Shown one piece after another: positions 7,207-15,323 of a DNA stretch of 16,320 nt. A program made the position numbers and the translations under genes. The notes under the pieces were generated by a model. That model was given only the letters and a program-made list of their open reading frames with translations. It did no database searches and was not told the DNA's origin. The stretch spans positions 1-16,320 of the forward strand of contig JAKBGL010000006.1 in NCBI GenBank assembly GCA_021833085.1, read 5' to 3'. The stretch is from Actinomycetes bacterium (GTDB taxonomy: Bacteria; Actinomycetota; Acidimicrobiia; Acidimicrobiales; Acidimicrobiaceae). Positions within the stretch are counted from its first letter, which is position 1. The number at the start of each line of letters is the position of its first letter.

Positions 7207-7686
7207 TCAATTCAACTCCGGCGATCCAGATACAAAAGCACCCTGGCCTGCATCCATAAATACTGGCCAGCCATGATCTACATGAGATTCAGATCTCTGA
7301 TAGCTAGCCCGACGAACGGGCGGTGAAAACGTATCACGAGATACCGTGGAACCAGACTCCGCAATGACTCCGTTTAGGTCATAGGGATTTTCGATCGAAC
7401 CGTCTGGAGACCGAGGTAGAAAAGAGTCATACACCTGTGTTTTTACCGTAGAATAAGTGCCTTTCATCTGGGAAAGTGGATCCACCAAAGACTCGCCCAC
7501 AGATGCTCCTACCGACGTCACTTGCGTCATGACTTGAGACATCTCACCTTGAACAGTATCTCTTATCGACTTAAACACACCCCAGTACTTGCCCATTTGA
7601 TGGAGAACACCTGGCAGCTTCTCAGGACCAAGAACTATCAGCGCGACTGCTGCTACTATCAAAAGCTTCGCAGGATCTAAACTCAT
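7207..7686 (-). CDS. TatA/TatB-family translocase subunit
   Basis: A 159-residue protein with the TatA/B layout: a short N-terminal membrane helix (about 7-19, KLLIVAAVALIVL), the hinge LGPEKLP, an amphipathic helix (about 25-45), then a long polar tail with no conserved motif. The LGPEKLP hinge is TatB-like, but the position before the membrane helix that is Glu in TatB or Gln in TatA is Lys7 here (DPAKLL). It is the only such gene in the window, so it may serve both TatA and TatB roles, or another copy may lie elsewhere. It pairs with tatC immediately downstream. A TACAAT hexamer 42 bases before the ATG could be a -10 box. Confidence 0.85.
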   Translation of the reverse strand: MSLDPAKLLIVAAVALIVLGPEKLPGVLHQMGKYWGVFKSIRDTVQGEMSQVMTQVTSVGASVGESLVDPLSQMKGTYSTVKTQVYDSFLPRSPDGSIENPYDLNGVIAESGSTVSRDTFSPPVRRASYQRSESHVDHGWPVFMDAGQGAFVSGSPELN

Positions 7687-7727
7687 CTCTTTCGACCACC
7701 AACTTTTCGCTACTCGCCCTACGCATT

Positions 7728-7733
7728 ATTGTA
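7728..7733 (-). promoter_or_regulatory. Possible -10 element before the tat genes
   Basis: TACAAT on the minus strand, 42 bases before the tatA/B ATG, within the 93-base gap after the zinc-ribbon gene. No good -35 is present at 16-18 bases, so this is a weak candidate for a separate tat promoter. Confidence 0.22.
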
Positions 7734-7779
7734 GTTTACGAATCAGACGTACAGTATGGATCGTGGGAGCAACATTTGT

Positions 7780-8124
7780 TCATTTCGAATACGGCTTCTT
7801 TGATGTATAGCTTTGAAGACGGTCTAAAAACTTTGGTGACGACACCTCAAAGTGGAAGTTGATGAGATCGTCTACCTCAATTGGAGGACCGGAATGGTCC
7901 TCATCCAACTCCGCTGGAAGTCTCCAAAACGTCATCTTTACCCCAGCGGAAACTAAAATTTCAACAACCTTCTTATCAGTCTCTTTGGTAACAATATGAT
8001 CACAACCAGGACAGTGAAAGGTGTAGGACGACTCTCCCGTGTTAGAACATACAAGAATCTTTAAATTACTAGGCACCAACTCCACGTCACCGCAGCTTTG
8101 GCACATCGCCCGAATGATAGGCAT
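7780..8124 (-). CDS. Small conserved actinobacterial zinc-ribbon protein
   Basis: A 114-residue soluble protein. The ATG at 8124 is preferred because AAAGGAG lies 5 bases upstream; the frame extends 10 codons further but without such a signal. C8-x2-C11 and C38-P-G-C41 form a probable zinc ribbon, with a fifth Cys at 26. The C-terminal half (VVEILVSAGVKMTFWRLPAE, then VDDLINFHFEV) has the pattern of a small uncharacterised protein I recall from many actinobacteria, where a two-CxxC ribbon is followed by an SAG...W.LP.E...H.GP...DDL..FH segment. The function is unknown. It sits between lepB and the tat genes on the same strand, separated from lepB by 120 bases that carry an inverted repeat. 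Confidence 0.75.
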   Translation of the reverse strand: MPIIRAMCQSCGDVELVPSNLKILVCSNTGESSYTFHCPGCDHIVTKETDKKVVEILVSAGVKMTFWRLPAELDEDHSGPPIEVDDLINFHFEVSSPKFLDRLQSYTSKKPYSK

Positions 8125-8195
8125 AGCGACTCCTTTCGCAAGTACCAATTCCAATACTTGGTTATCGACAACGAAAGGGGGGCAATTAACCTACT

Positions 8196-8211
8196 TTGAA
8201 ACAAATTTCAA
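8196..8211 (-). promoter_or_regulatory. Inverted repeat between lepB and the zinc-ribbon gene
   Basis: TTGAAA (8196-8201), a 4-base centre, TTTCAA (8206-8211): a perfect 6-base inverted repeat about 70 bases before the zinc-ribbon start. It is AT-rich with no U-tract after it. It could be an operator or a weak RNA hairpin in the lepB 3' region. Confidence 0.3.
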
Positions 8212-8244
8212 TTCGCGAGCGTAAGACTCTAACTCTGATTAGGG

Positions 8245-8808
8245 TTAAAAATACACTTTGAACTGGCTTATGGGCCAAAATATTAGAACCACTTTCCCCA
8301 CGATGAGTTTTTCTGAAATCGGACCAAATATTCTCGAGTCTTTGGAGTTCGTCCGATTATCACCCATTACGAACACATCTCCTTTGGGAACGACTTGCGA
8401 TGGCAGGTTATAGGTCAACGCTGACTTCGGCAGGAAGGGCTCCTTTAACAACTTACCGTTTATATAGACTTGCCCGTTAATAGCAGCTATGCGCTGTCCC
8501 GGAAGTCCGATCACCCTTTTTACAAGATCGGTAATTCCGGCGCTATTCGTGTCGGAAGCTGGTTTACGAAATACCACGATATCGCCTTCGTGAATGCCAT
8601 GAAGATCGTAGCTTAGTTTGTCAACAAGTATTCGATCGCCTATCTGAAGCGTAGGCAACATAGAGCCTGATGGTATATAGAAAGACTGAAAGACAAATGC
8701 TCTAACCACTAGGGCTAACACAAAGGCGATAATAGCGATAGAAAGCCATTCAAACACTATCCTTGAAAGCGATTTCCGTCTTTTTGAACTCTCATTAAGC
8801 GGTTCCAA
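8245..8808 (-). CDS. lepB: Signal peptidase I
   Basis: A 187-residue single-spanning type I signal peptidase, the compact Gram-positive form. A basic cytoplasmic start is followed by a membrane helix (about 18-40). The catalytic serine is in IPSGSMLPTL (Ser49) and the general base lysine in DLVKRVIGLPG (Lys97). Box E, GDNRTNSKDSR, lies at about 148-158. The enzyme cleaves Sec and Tat signal peptides on the outer face of the membrane, so its place just upstream of the tat genes makes sense. It starts at TTG 8808; the AGGAGG that would serve it overlaps the pafA stop and is only 3 bases away, shorter than ideal. The 7-base gap implies cotranscription with pafA. Confidence 0.93.
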   Translation of the reverse strand: MEPLNESSKRRKSLSRIVFEWLSIAIIAFVLALVVRAFVFQSFYIPSGSMLPTLQIGDRILVDKLSYDLHGIHEGDIVVFRKPASDTNSAGITDLVKRVIGLPGQRIAAINGQVYINGKLLKEPFLPKSALTYNLPSQVVPKGDVFVMGDNRTNSKDSRIFGPISEKLIVGKVVLIFWPISQFKVYF

Positions 8809-8815
8809 ATCCCTC

Positions 8816-10153
8816 CTACAGGCTCTCGATTAGCTTATCCACGCGTTCGTCTTCATACTTGAAAGGATCTTTGAGCATGACTGTCCTTTGAGCTTGGTCG
8901 TTGAGCTTCAGATGAACCCAGTCCACCGTAAAGTCTCGACGCTTTTCCTTTGCTCGTTGTATGAACTCTCCACGTAGCTTAGCTCGAGTTGTCTGTGGCG
9001 GTTCTATTACAGCTTTTTCTATTCTCTCATCATCCACGATTCTCTCTACCATTCCTTTGTCCTGAAGCTTATAGAACACTCCTCTAGTTGTAGAGACATC
9101 GTGGTATTGAAGGTCAAGCAGACTAACTTGAGGGTGTGCCAAAGTAAGAGAGTTCCTCTCTCTATAAGCCTCGATAAGTTTATACTTCATAACCCAGTCA
9201 CATTGACGATCAAGTCCCAAAGGATCTGTTTTGATAGTCGTGAGCGCGTGTTCCCACATATCGAGCGCCCTTTTTTCTTCCGGTGGAAGTCCTTGGGTCT
9301 CAGCGTACTTCTTGGCCCGATCCAAGTACTCGGTTTGAATCTCCAAAGCAGTAAGTTCCCTGCCGTTGGCGAGTCTAACCCTACGAGTACACGTCATGTC
9401 GTGGGAGATCTCCCTAATAGCCCTAATTGGATTCTCGAGCGAGAAGTCTCTAAGCACAACCGATGAATCTTCAAGCATCCGCAACATAATGCTCATTGCC
9501 CCGACCTTTAAATAAGAGGCATATTCAGACATGTTGGAGTCGCCAACAATTACATGCAGTCGTCGATATTTCTCTGCATCAGCGTGTGGTTCGTCTCGAG
9601 TATTGATTATAGGTCGTGATCTCGTCGTCGCTGATGACACACCTTCCCAGATGTGTTCAGCTCTTTGTGAGATACAGTAGACAGGGCCTCTCGCCGTTAG
9701 GAGCACTTTGCCAGCGCCGGCATATATCTGTCGGGAGACCAGAAATGGAATAAGTACCTCAGCGAAGTGCGAGAACTCTTCCCCTCGAGTCGTCAAGTAG
9801 TTTTCATGACATCCGTAGGAGTTTCCCGCAGAATCCGTGTTATTTTTGAAGAGAAACACAGATCCACGAATACCTTCTTCCCTCATTCGTGCCTCAGCTG
9901 ATCCAACAAGAGACTCTAGAACTCTCTCTCCTGCTTTATCATGGGCTACAAGGTCAGATATAGAGTCACACTCTGGCGTTGCATACTCGGGGTGAGAGCC
10001 TACATCAAGATAGAGACGAGCACCATTCTCAAGAAACACGTTAGATGATCTGCCCCAACTAACTACTCTCCTGAACAGATAACGAGCAACCTCGTCCGGA
10101 GAAAGTCGTCTTTGACCTCGCAAAGTACATGTGACACCATACTCGTTCTCCAA
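8816..10153 (-). CDS. pafA: Pup--protein ligase PafA
   Basis: The open frame from TTG 10153 gives 445 residues and matches PafA almost throughout: [40 protein letters not shown] with the catalytic Asp (D50 in this numbering), [40 protein letters not shown] and a C-terminal [19 protein letters not shown] domain. It activates the terminal Glu of Pup with ATP and joins it to substrate lysines. Homologues begin with an R-R-I-x-G-I-E-x-E strand. Here the matching residues RRIYG are encoded upstream of 10153 in the same frame, yet no ATG, GTG or TTG occurs between them and the prcA stop at 10208. I give the only canonical start, but the real N-terminus is probably further upstream. Gene and function are certain; the start is not. 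Confidence 0.96.
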   Translation of the reverse strand: MENEYGVTCTLRGQRRLSPDEVARYLFRRVVSWGRSSNVFLENGARLYLDVGSHPEYATPECDSISDLVAHDKAGERVLESLVGSAEARMREEGIRGSVFLFKNNTDSAGNSYGCHENYLTTRGEEFSHFAEVLIPFLVSRQIYAGAGKVLLTARGPVYCISQRAEHIWEGVSSATTRSRPIINTRDEPHADAEKYRRLHVIVGDSNMSEYASYLKVGAMSIMLRMLEDSSVVLRDFSLENPIRAIREISHDMTCTRRVRLANGRELTALEIQTEYLDRAKKYAETQGLPPEEKRALDMWEHALTTIKTDPLGLDRQCDWVMKYKLIEAYRERNSLTLAHPQVSLLDLQYHDVSTTRGVFYKLQDKGMVERIVDDERIEKAVIEPPQTTRAKLRGEFIQRAKEKRRDFTVDWVHLKLNDQAQRTVMLKDPFKYEDERVDKLIESL

Positions 10154-10198
10154 ACCATAGATTCGTCGTTCTAGCCCATTGAAATTAGGGTCTTCGTC

Positions 10199-10216
10199 GA
10201 TGACTCTTTACTCCTT
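10199..10216 (-). promoter_or_regulatory. AAGGAG and candidate ATC initiation codon for pafA
   Basis: AAGGAG (10216-10211) is the last two codons of prcA. Nine bases after it, in the pafA frame, lies ATC (10201-10199); GTC (10204-10202) is 6 bases away. Starting at ATC would add 16 codons before TTG 10153 and restore the conserved RRIYG strand. Non-AUG initiation at AUU/AUC is known but rare in bacteria (for example infC with AUU), so this is a hypothesis. Confidence 0.35.
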
Positions 10217-10897
10217 TTTAACTGTGACAATCTCCTTTAGCTCTTCCTGAGAGACTCGCTTGAATGTCCGTCGACCATTCCCTTGTGCTAGAACGGCGAC
10301 CTCAAGGTCGTTAGCCGAAAGACCTCTCTCTGGTCCCGCTAAAGCACTTACGGAGGCTTTTATCGCCTCCTCAAGAGTCCAAGAGGTTCGAAATAACTCA
10401 CCAAACCGACCCAATACCGCCTCAGCGTCGCCTCCGAGTACACAGTAGTTAGTCTCATCAACAACGGTACCATCGTATAAGATATGGTATAGCTGGCTCT
10501 CTGACACATTCGTACCTAACTCAGCTACGAGAATCTCCACCTCCATAGGCTTCATCTCGTGCGTGAAAACTTGACCTAGATACTGTGCGTAAATATTCGC
10601 TAAAGACCGGGCATCTACGTCATGACGAGAGTATGCGTATCCCTTCGTATCGGCGTGACGCACTCCCGCTACCCTTAATTGGTCGAACTCGTTGTACTTT
10701 CCAACTCCGGCAAACGCTATACGATCATAGATCTCTGAAATTTTATGTAGCGATCGGGACGGGTTCTCCGCGCATATAAGAACTCCCCGATCGTAAAGAG
10801 TGCCGAGAAGTGCTCTCCCTCTAGCAATTCCCTTACGGGCGTAGTCAGCCCGATCTTTCATGACTTGCTCAGGAGCGACGTAGTAAGGCATGCTCAT
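10208..10897 (-). CDS. prcA: 20S proteasome alpha subunit PrcA
   Basis: A 229-residue alpha-type subunit, slightly shorter than the mycobacterial protein (about 248). The N-terminus MSMPYYVAPEQ matches the gate-forming peptide of actinobacterial PrcA (MSFPYFISPEQ in M. tuberculosis), which supports the start. It is followed by the H0 helix region DRADYARKGIARGRALL, then AENPSRSLHKISEIYDRI, KYNEFDQLR and KGYAYSRHDV. Alpha rings cap the beta rings, gate entry and bind the C-terminal tails of ARC/Mpa. The start ATG overlaps the prcB stop by 4 bases (ATGA), which couples translation and helps balanced subunit synthesis. It ends with TAA, directly in frame with pafA. Confidence 0.97.
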   Translation of the reverse strand: MSMPYYVAPEQVMKDRADYARKGIARGRALLGTLYDRGVLICAENPSRSLHKISEIYDRIAFAGVGKYNEFDQLRVAGVRHADTKGYAYSRHDVDARSLANIYAQYLGQVFTHEMKPMEVEILVAELGTNVSESQLYHILYDGTVVDETNYCVLGGDAEAVLGRFGELFRTSWTLEEAIKASVSALAGPERGLSANDLEVAVLAQGNGRRTFKRVSQEELKEIVTVKKE

Positions 10898-11721
10898 TGT
10901 CTTGGACCCCCTTGAGCAACCTCATCTACAACTTCTTTTGAGATCTCCGCTATTTGAACCTCCGAGGCCCTTTCATATCCATTCTCATCCACGGTCGCGA
11001 CAATCGGATAGACCCCTCGCATAAAGTCAGGTCCTCCCGTTGCAGAGTCCTCTTGGGCCGCTTCAAATAGAGACCGAAGCGCAAGTCGTATTACGTCTTG
11101 TTTGGACAACTGGCTACGGTACGCAAACTTAACATAAGCCTGAGCCTCCCGACCCCCAGATCCAATAGCGTAGTAGTCCACCTCTTCATAGCGTCCACCC
11201 GTCACGTCATAGTTAAAGATTCTGCCTTTGAGACTCTCTTTATCCCATCCGACAAACAGCGGAACCACCACAAGGCCTTGCATGGCCATCGGTAGATTTG
11301 CCCTTATCATCTGAGCAAGTTGATTCGCTTTACCCTCTAGAGAAAGAGTAACTCCTTCGACCTTCTCATAGTGCTCAAGTTGAACTTGGAAAAGCTTCAC
11401 CATCTCCATGGCAGGACCAGCGGATCCAGCGAAACCCACGGCCGAAAAACGGTCTGCTGGATAAACCTTTTCGATCCTACGATCAGCAATGATATTACCC
11501 GCCGTCGCCCTACGATCTCCAGCTATCAAGACTCCGCCATCAAAACGAACTGCCACAATAGTGGTTCCGTGAGGAATCTCATTTGCTTGCACCGCTTCCA
11601 AACCATGTCCAAGTGACTGGCTTGCCTTTAAAAAGGAAGGTTCACCGTGGTCCAAGGAGCCTAACAGCTTAAAGAAATTCGGACCTGGGTCTTCATTGAC
11701 CTCGAAAATTGGAAGATTCAC
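10894..11721 (-). CDS. prcB: 20S proteasome beta subunit PrcB (propeptide plus catalytic chain)
   Basis: A 275-residue precursor. Residues 1-52 are the propeptide, cleaved at G52/T53 (HG-TTIVAVRF), leaving a 223-residue mature chain with the catalytic N-terminal Thr. In mature numbering the conserved Asp17 (AGDRRAT) and Lys33 (RRIEKVYP) are present, so the subunit should be active. The motif GSGGREAQAYVK and the SATGGPDFMRGVYPIV segment are typical of the family. It starts at GTG 11721 with AAGGG six bases upstream. It follows pup by 71 bases, a gap containing a hairpin, and overlaps prcA by 4 bases. Confidence 0.97.
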   Translation of the reverse strand: MNLPIFEVNEDPGPNFFKLLGSLDHGEPSFLKASQSLGHGLEAVQANEIPHGTTIVAVRFDGGVLIAGDRRATAGNIIADRRIEKVYPADRFSAVGFAGSAGPAMEMVKLFQVQLEHYEKVEGVTLSLEGKANQLAQMIRANLPMAMQGLVVVPLFVGWDKESLKGRIFNYDVTGGRYEEVDYYAIGSGGREAQAYVKFAYRSQLSKQDVIRLALRSLFEAAQEDSATGGPDFMRGVYPIVATVDENGYERASEVQIAEISKEVVDEVAQGGPRQ

Positions 11722-11771
11722 TTATCACCCTTCAACTTGACACATATCTAGAATCACACACACCGCTCGTG

Positions 11772-11789
11772 CTATCTCTAGAAAGATAG
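11772..11789 (-). other. Stem-loop just after the pup stop codon
   Basis: CTATCT (11772-11777) and AGATAG (11784-11789) form a perfect 6-pair stem with a 6-base loop, only 3 bases after the pup stop on the minus transcript. No U-tract follows, so it is unlikely to terminate transcription fully. It could shield the pup 3' end and raise Pup yield over PrcBA. Confidence 0.4.
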
Positions 11790-11792
11790 TCG

Positions 11793-11990
11793 CTACTGCC
11801 CTCCCTTTTGAACGTAGTTACGCACAAACTCCTCTGCATTTTCCTCAAGAACCTCATCGATTTCGTCTAAGAGATCGTCTAGATCTGCCTTCAACTTCTC
11901 GGCCGACTCATTTTTTGCCTGCACATCCTCACGGAGTTCTTCCGATTCTCTCTGCGTCTGTGTCTTTTTCTTTTGTTCTCTTTCAGCCAT
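11793..11990 (-). CDS. pup: Prokaryotic ubiquitin-like protein Pup
   Basis: A 65-residue acidic protein ending RNYVQKGGQ, the hallmark of Pup. The C-terminal core DLDDLLDEIDEVLEENAEEF is the coiled-coil segment that binds the ARC/Mpa coiled coil. The N-terminal part (MAEREQKKKTQTQRESE) is charged and disordered and threads into the ATPase. Because the chain ends in Gln rather than Glu it must be deamidated by Dop before PafA can ligate it, and dop lies 8 bases upstream. AGGGG sits 5 bases before the ATG and spans the dop-pup junction. Confidence 0.98.
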   Translation of the reverse strand: MAEREQKKKTQTQRESEELREDVQAKNESAEKLKADLDDLLDEIDEVLEENAEEFVRNYVQKGGQ

Positions 11991-11998
11991 CTTTACCC

Positions 11999-13489
11999 CT
12001 ATGCGCCAAGACCCTCAAGCAGCTCTAACGCGCTATTACTACTTTGGCTTAAACCATCCACGTGACTAAATGTTCCTTTCAAAGGATCCATCATGGGAAC
12101 CCTTTTTAAAGGATCCTTGCCCGTGTCGAAGATTAGCGAGTCCCAATTTGCTGCCGCAATAGACTCTCCAAACTTCTCCAGGCATTTTCCTCTAAAGTAT
12201 GCTCTAGTCTCTTTCGGAGGTTCAAACACAGCCATACCCACATCTTTTGAATCTAGCAGTGTTTCTAATCCTGCACGCAACGCTAGTGACTTCTCAGGAC
12301 GAATATCGTGATACTGAAGGTCTATTGCAGCTAATTTAGGATCATCCCAACTAAGTGAGTGTCGCTCTTTATAACCTTGCACTAGATTCAGCTTCGCGAC
12401 CCAGTCAAGACGTTGCTTAAGTATCATTGGATTCTCTTCAAGCTTGCATAACGTATCTTCCCAAAGACTCAATAGCTCCGCTACCTCCTCGGAGGTACCA
12501 ACCGTCGGAATCCCATCACGTTCATAGTACTTCTTCGCCATGTCTAAGTAGCTCCACTGGATCTCAAGAGCAGTCATAGACCGACCATCGGTAGTATCAA
12601 TCGTAACCTTTAACGTCGGGTCGCACGAGACTTTTTTGAGGGCTTGGACCGGAGAGAGGATCTGAATTTCACCATCATCCAGCACGCCGTCTTCGATCAT
12701 GGAAAGTACAACCGCCGTAGATGCAAGCTTCAAAAACGTCGAAAACTCTGACAAGTTGGCATCACCTAGTATGACGTGAAGGCGTCGAAACCTCGTTGCG
12801 TCAGCGTGCGGTTCGTCTCTAGTATTTATTATCGGCCTCTTCAAGGTGGTTTCTAAACCTACCTCCTCTTCAAAGAAGTCCGCTCGCTGGCTTAGTTGGA
12901 ATGATACCCCTCCTTGAGACCCCAGGAACTCTGTGCCCACCTTTCCTGCACCGCAGAAGATCTGACGGGTAACAAAAAAGGGCGTCAACTGCTTGACAAT
13001 CTTGGCAAAAGGTACTGCCCGATCCATCATGTAGTTTTCATGACACCCATAGGAGTTTCCCTTACGATCAGAGTTGTTTTTATAGACGACGATCTCCTGT
13101 CCAGGAGGCATGAACCTCCTCGAGGCCTTCATCGCTCTCTTCAATACCTCTTCGCCGGCCTTGTCATACAAGAGCGCCTGTTTAGGCGATATGCACTCAG
13201 GAGAGGAGTACTCAGGATGGGCATGATCAACATAAAGACGAGCTCCGTTGGTTAGTACCGTATTGACGAGATGCGTCTCCATCTCAGCGTTGACCGGTGC
13301 CTCAAACGAGAATCCACGAGCATCATTGCCTGGAGACTCCGTTTCAAAGTCCCAGCCCACCCTGCCTGCAACTTCAGACACATAGGCGTTGATTAGAACC
13401 GAGGATATCGATATCGGATTGGCATCAGGAGAACCAAGAACTGATATCCCGTACTCCGTTTCAATTCCGCAGACCTTCGCTATAGCCAT
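11999..13489 (-). CDS. dop: Pup deamidase/depupylase Dop
   Basis: A 496-residue paralogue of PafA, same fold. It opens with GIETEYGIS (metal-binding Glu10 and Glu12), has the Dop-specific segment ESPGNDARGFSFEAPVNAEM (51-70) at the Dop-loop position, and the catalytic Asp88 in RLYVDHAHPEYSSPEC. The segments [38 protein letters not shown] and a C-terminal W-D-S-L-I-F-D separate it from PafA and agree with M. tuberculosis Dop. It turns Pup-Gln into Pup-Glu and removes Pup from substrates. The Dop-loop region looks several residues shorter than in M. tuberculosis. AGGAG sits 4 bases before the ATG. It lies 24 bases after arc and 8 before pup. Confidence 0.97.
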   Translation of the reverse strand: MAIAKVCGIETEYGISVLGSPDANPISISSVLINAYVSEVAGRVGWDFETESPGNDARGFSFEAPVNAEMETHLVNTVLTNGARLYVDHAHPEYSSPECISPKQALLYDKAGEEVLKRAMKASRRFMPPGQEIVVYKNNSDRKGNSYGCHENYMMDRAVPFAKIVKQLTPFFVTRQIFCGAGKVGTEFLGSQGGVSFQLSQRADFFEEEVGLETTLKRPIINTRDEPHADATRFRRLHVILGDANLSEFSTFLKLASTAVVLSMIEDGVLDDGEIQILSPVQALKKVSCDPTLKVTIDTTDGRSMTALEIQWSYLDMAKKYYERDGIPTVGTSEEVAELLSLWEDTLCKLEENPMILKQRLDWVAKLNLVQGYKERHSLSWDDPKLAAIDLQYHDIRPEKSLALRAGLETLLDSKDVGMAVFEPPKETRAYFRGKCLEKFGESIAAANWDSLIFDTGKDPLKRVPMMDPLKGTFSHVDGLSQSSNSALELLEGLGA

Positions 13490-13513
13490 AACACTCCTAA
13501 ATACTGAATCTTT

Positions 13514-15232
13514 TCAGAGATACTGACCCGTAGCTACTCGTTCAATCGATCGTCCACCTTCAGCCTCTTTACCCTGGGTCACTAGGGTACGTATATAGAC
13601 GATTCGTTCACCTTTCTTTCCGGAGATCTTGGCCCAATCATCTGGATTTGTAGTATTAGGCAAATCTTCGTGCTCCTTGAACTCTTTAGCAATCGAATAA
13701 AGTAGATCTTCCGTGCGAATTCCAGGCTTCTCTCCTGCTATCTCCCTCTTGATAGCCTGCTTTTTCGCTCTGCGTACAATGTTTTCAATCATGGCGCCTG
13801 AAGAGAAGTCTTTGTAGTAAAGCACCTCTTTATCTCCATTTTGATAGGTAACCTCTAAGAATCGGTTCGACTCATCAGTACGGTACATGGTCTCTACCGT
13901 TCTTTCAATCATCACAGATACCGCCTTATTGATATCGCCACCTCCAAGTGATTCGACCTCCATAGGAGCAATCGGTAGATCTGCCGTCAAGTAACGACCA
14001 AATATCTGCGTTGCGGAAGACTCATCCGGCCTTTCGATCTTAATCTTCACATCAAGACGTCCTGGACGAAGTATCGCTGGATCTATTAGATCTTCTCTAT
14101 TTGACGCCCCTATCACGATCACGTTTTTGAGAGTCTCGACACCGTCTATCTCGGCTAACAGTTGTGGCACTATCGTCGACTCCATGTCAGATGATATACC
14201 TGTACCTCGCGTTCTAAAAAGGGAGTCCATCTCGTCAAAGAAGACGATTACAGGTACACCTTCTTCAGCCTTTTCTCTTGCTCGCTGAAAGATGAGACGT
14301 ATCTGACGTTCTGTCTCTCCAACGTACTTGTTTAAAAGCTCCGGTCCCTTGACGTTTAAGAAGTAGCTTCGAACGGATTCGTTACCGGTTACCTTTGCAA
14401 CCTTTTTCGCCAAGGAGTTAGCCACAGCTTTTGCGATCAAAGTCTTACCACAGCCCGGAGGGCCATAGAGCAAAATACCCTTTGGAGCGGGCAGCCGATA
14501 GGACTGAAAGAGTTCCCGATAGAGAAATGGAAGTTCAACGGCGTCCATAATCTCTTCAATCTGGGTGTCCAGGCCCCCGATGTCTTCGTAACTCACATCA
14601 GGGACTTCCTCTAGAACTAGCTCTTCAACCTCAGGCCTTGGAAGTTTCTCTATCACAAAACCAGTTCTTGAATCAAAAAGAACTGAGTCGCCTGCGCGTA
14701 ACTTCTCGTTGGTCAGATCGCCAGCGAGTTCGGCTACTCTCTCTTCATCGGCTCGCCCGACGATCACAACGCGCTTACCGACTTCAAGTATGTCTCTAAT
14801 GGCGACCACCTCACCAACGACCTCGGGTGAACGCGCCATGACCACAGTAAAGGATTCATTGAGGACGACCTCTTGGCCTTTTTGAAGCTGTTCAATATCA
14901 ACATCTGGGTGTACTGCCACTCTCATTTTGCGTCCCGAGGTATGGACATCCACGGTCTTGTCATCGTTGGCACCAAGAAAGACTCCGTAGGCAGATGGAG
15001 GTTGCGTAAGTTTCTCAACCTCTTCCCGTAGAGTTGCGATGTGTTCTCGGGCTTGCTGTAGCGTAAATGTAAGCTTTTCATTTCGAAGCTGTGCCTGGGC
15101 TAGTTGACCTGTCACCTCAAGTAACTTCTCCTCAAGAGCTCTAACTCGTATAGGAGAGTCTTGAACTCTCTGCCTAAGCTCAGCGACCTCCTCTTGAAGT
15201 CGGCCTATCACCGCCTCTGATTCGTCCGACAT
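13514..15232 (-). CDS. arc: Proteasome-associated AAA ATPase ARC/Mpa
   Basis: A 572-residue hexameric unfoldase subunit, numbered from the ATG at 15232. An N-terminal coiled coil (about 4-76) captures Pup. Two OB-type domains follow (about 80-210). The AAA module has Walker A GPPGCGKT (257-264), pore loop KYVGE (302-306), Walker B FFDEMD (331-336) and the arginine-finger segment RPGRLD (389-394). The chain ends GQYL, the same C-terminal tail as M. tuberculosis Mpa, with a penultimate-but-one Tyr that docks in the alpha ring. The ATG at 15232 is chosen because AAGGTGG lies 7 bases before it. The frame also opens at GTG 15280, but that codon is inside a near-perfect Shine-Dalgarno (15274-15286) and has none of its own. 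First gene of the proteasome run. Confidence 0.96.
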   Translation of the reverse strand: MSDESEAVIGRLQEEVAELRQRVQDSPIRVRALEEKLLEVTGQLAQAQLRNEKLTFTLQQAREHIATLREEVEKLTQPPSAYGVFLGANDDKTVDVHTSGRKMRVAVHPDVDIEQLQKGQEVVLNESFTVVMARSPEVVGEVVAIRDILEVGKRVVIVGRADEERVAELAGDLTNEKLRAGDSVLFDSRTGFVIEKLPRPEVEELVLEEVPDVSYEDIGGLDTQIEEIMDAVELPFLYRELFQSYRLPAPKGILLYGPPGCGKTLIAKAVANSLAKKVAKVTGNESVRSYFLNVKGPELLNKYVGETERQIRLIFQRAREKAEEGVPVIVFFDEMDSLFRTRGTGISSDMESTIVPQLLAEIDGVETLKNVIVIGASNREDLIDPAILRPGRLDVKIKIERPDESSATQIFGRYLTADLPIAPMEVESLGGGDINKAVSVMIERTVETMYRTDESNRFLEVTYQNGDKEVLYYKDFSSGAMIENIVRRAKKQAIKREIAGEKPGIRTEDLLYSIAKEFKEHEDLPNTTNPDDWAKISGKKGERIVYIRTLVTQGKEAEGGRSIERVATGQYL

Positions 15233-15294
15233 CCCGGCACCACCTTGATTCTCACGATCAAACTTAGTCGTCTGAATCACCTCCTTATAAGTAA

Positions 15295-15323
15295 GCTATA
15301 GCCTCTGGAGATCGATTAGGTAA
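15295..15323 (-). promoter_or_regulatory. Candidate promoter for arc and the proteasome operon
   Basis: On the minus strand TTACCT (15323-15318) and TATAGC (15300-15295) are 17 bases apart, each matching four of six consensus positions. A transcript would start near 15288, just before the strong Shine-Dalgarno. The 117-198 bases between arc and the ferredoxin are divergent, so each gene needs its own promoter here. The ferredoxin side has only poor matches. Confidence 0.3.

Noticed and set aside
9101..9466. Plus-strand 121-codon frame inside pafA
   Set aside because: Antisense shadow of strongly conserved PafA sequence; no independent support.
8816..10897. PrcA-PafA fusion by stop-codon readthrough
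   Set aside because: The frames are indeed continuous across one TAA, but an alpha subunit with a 50 kDa C-terminal addition would be hard to fit in the ring and no readthrough signal is evident; kept only as an alternative in the pafA start finding.
12914..13255. Plus-strand 113-codon frame inside dop
   Set aside because: Antisense to the conserved Dop catalytic region; composition looks like a reverse-frame artefact.
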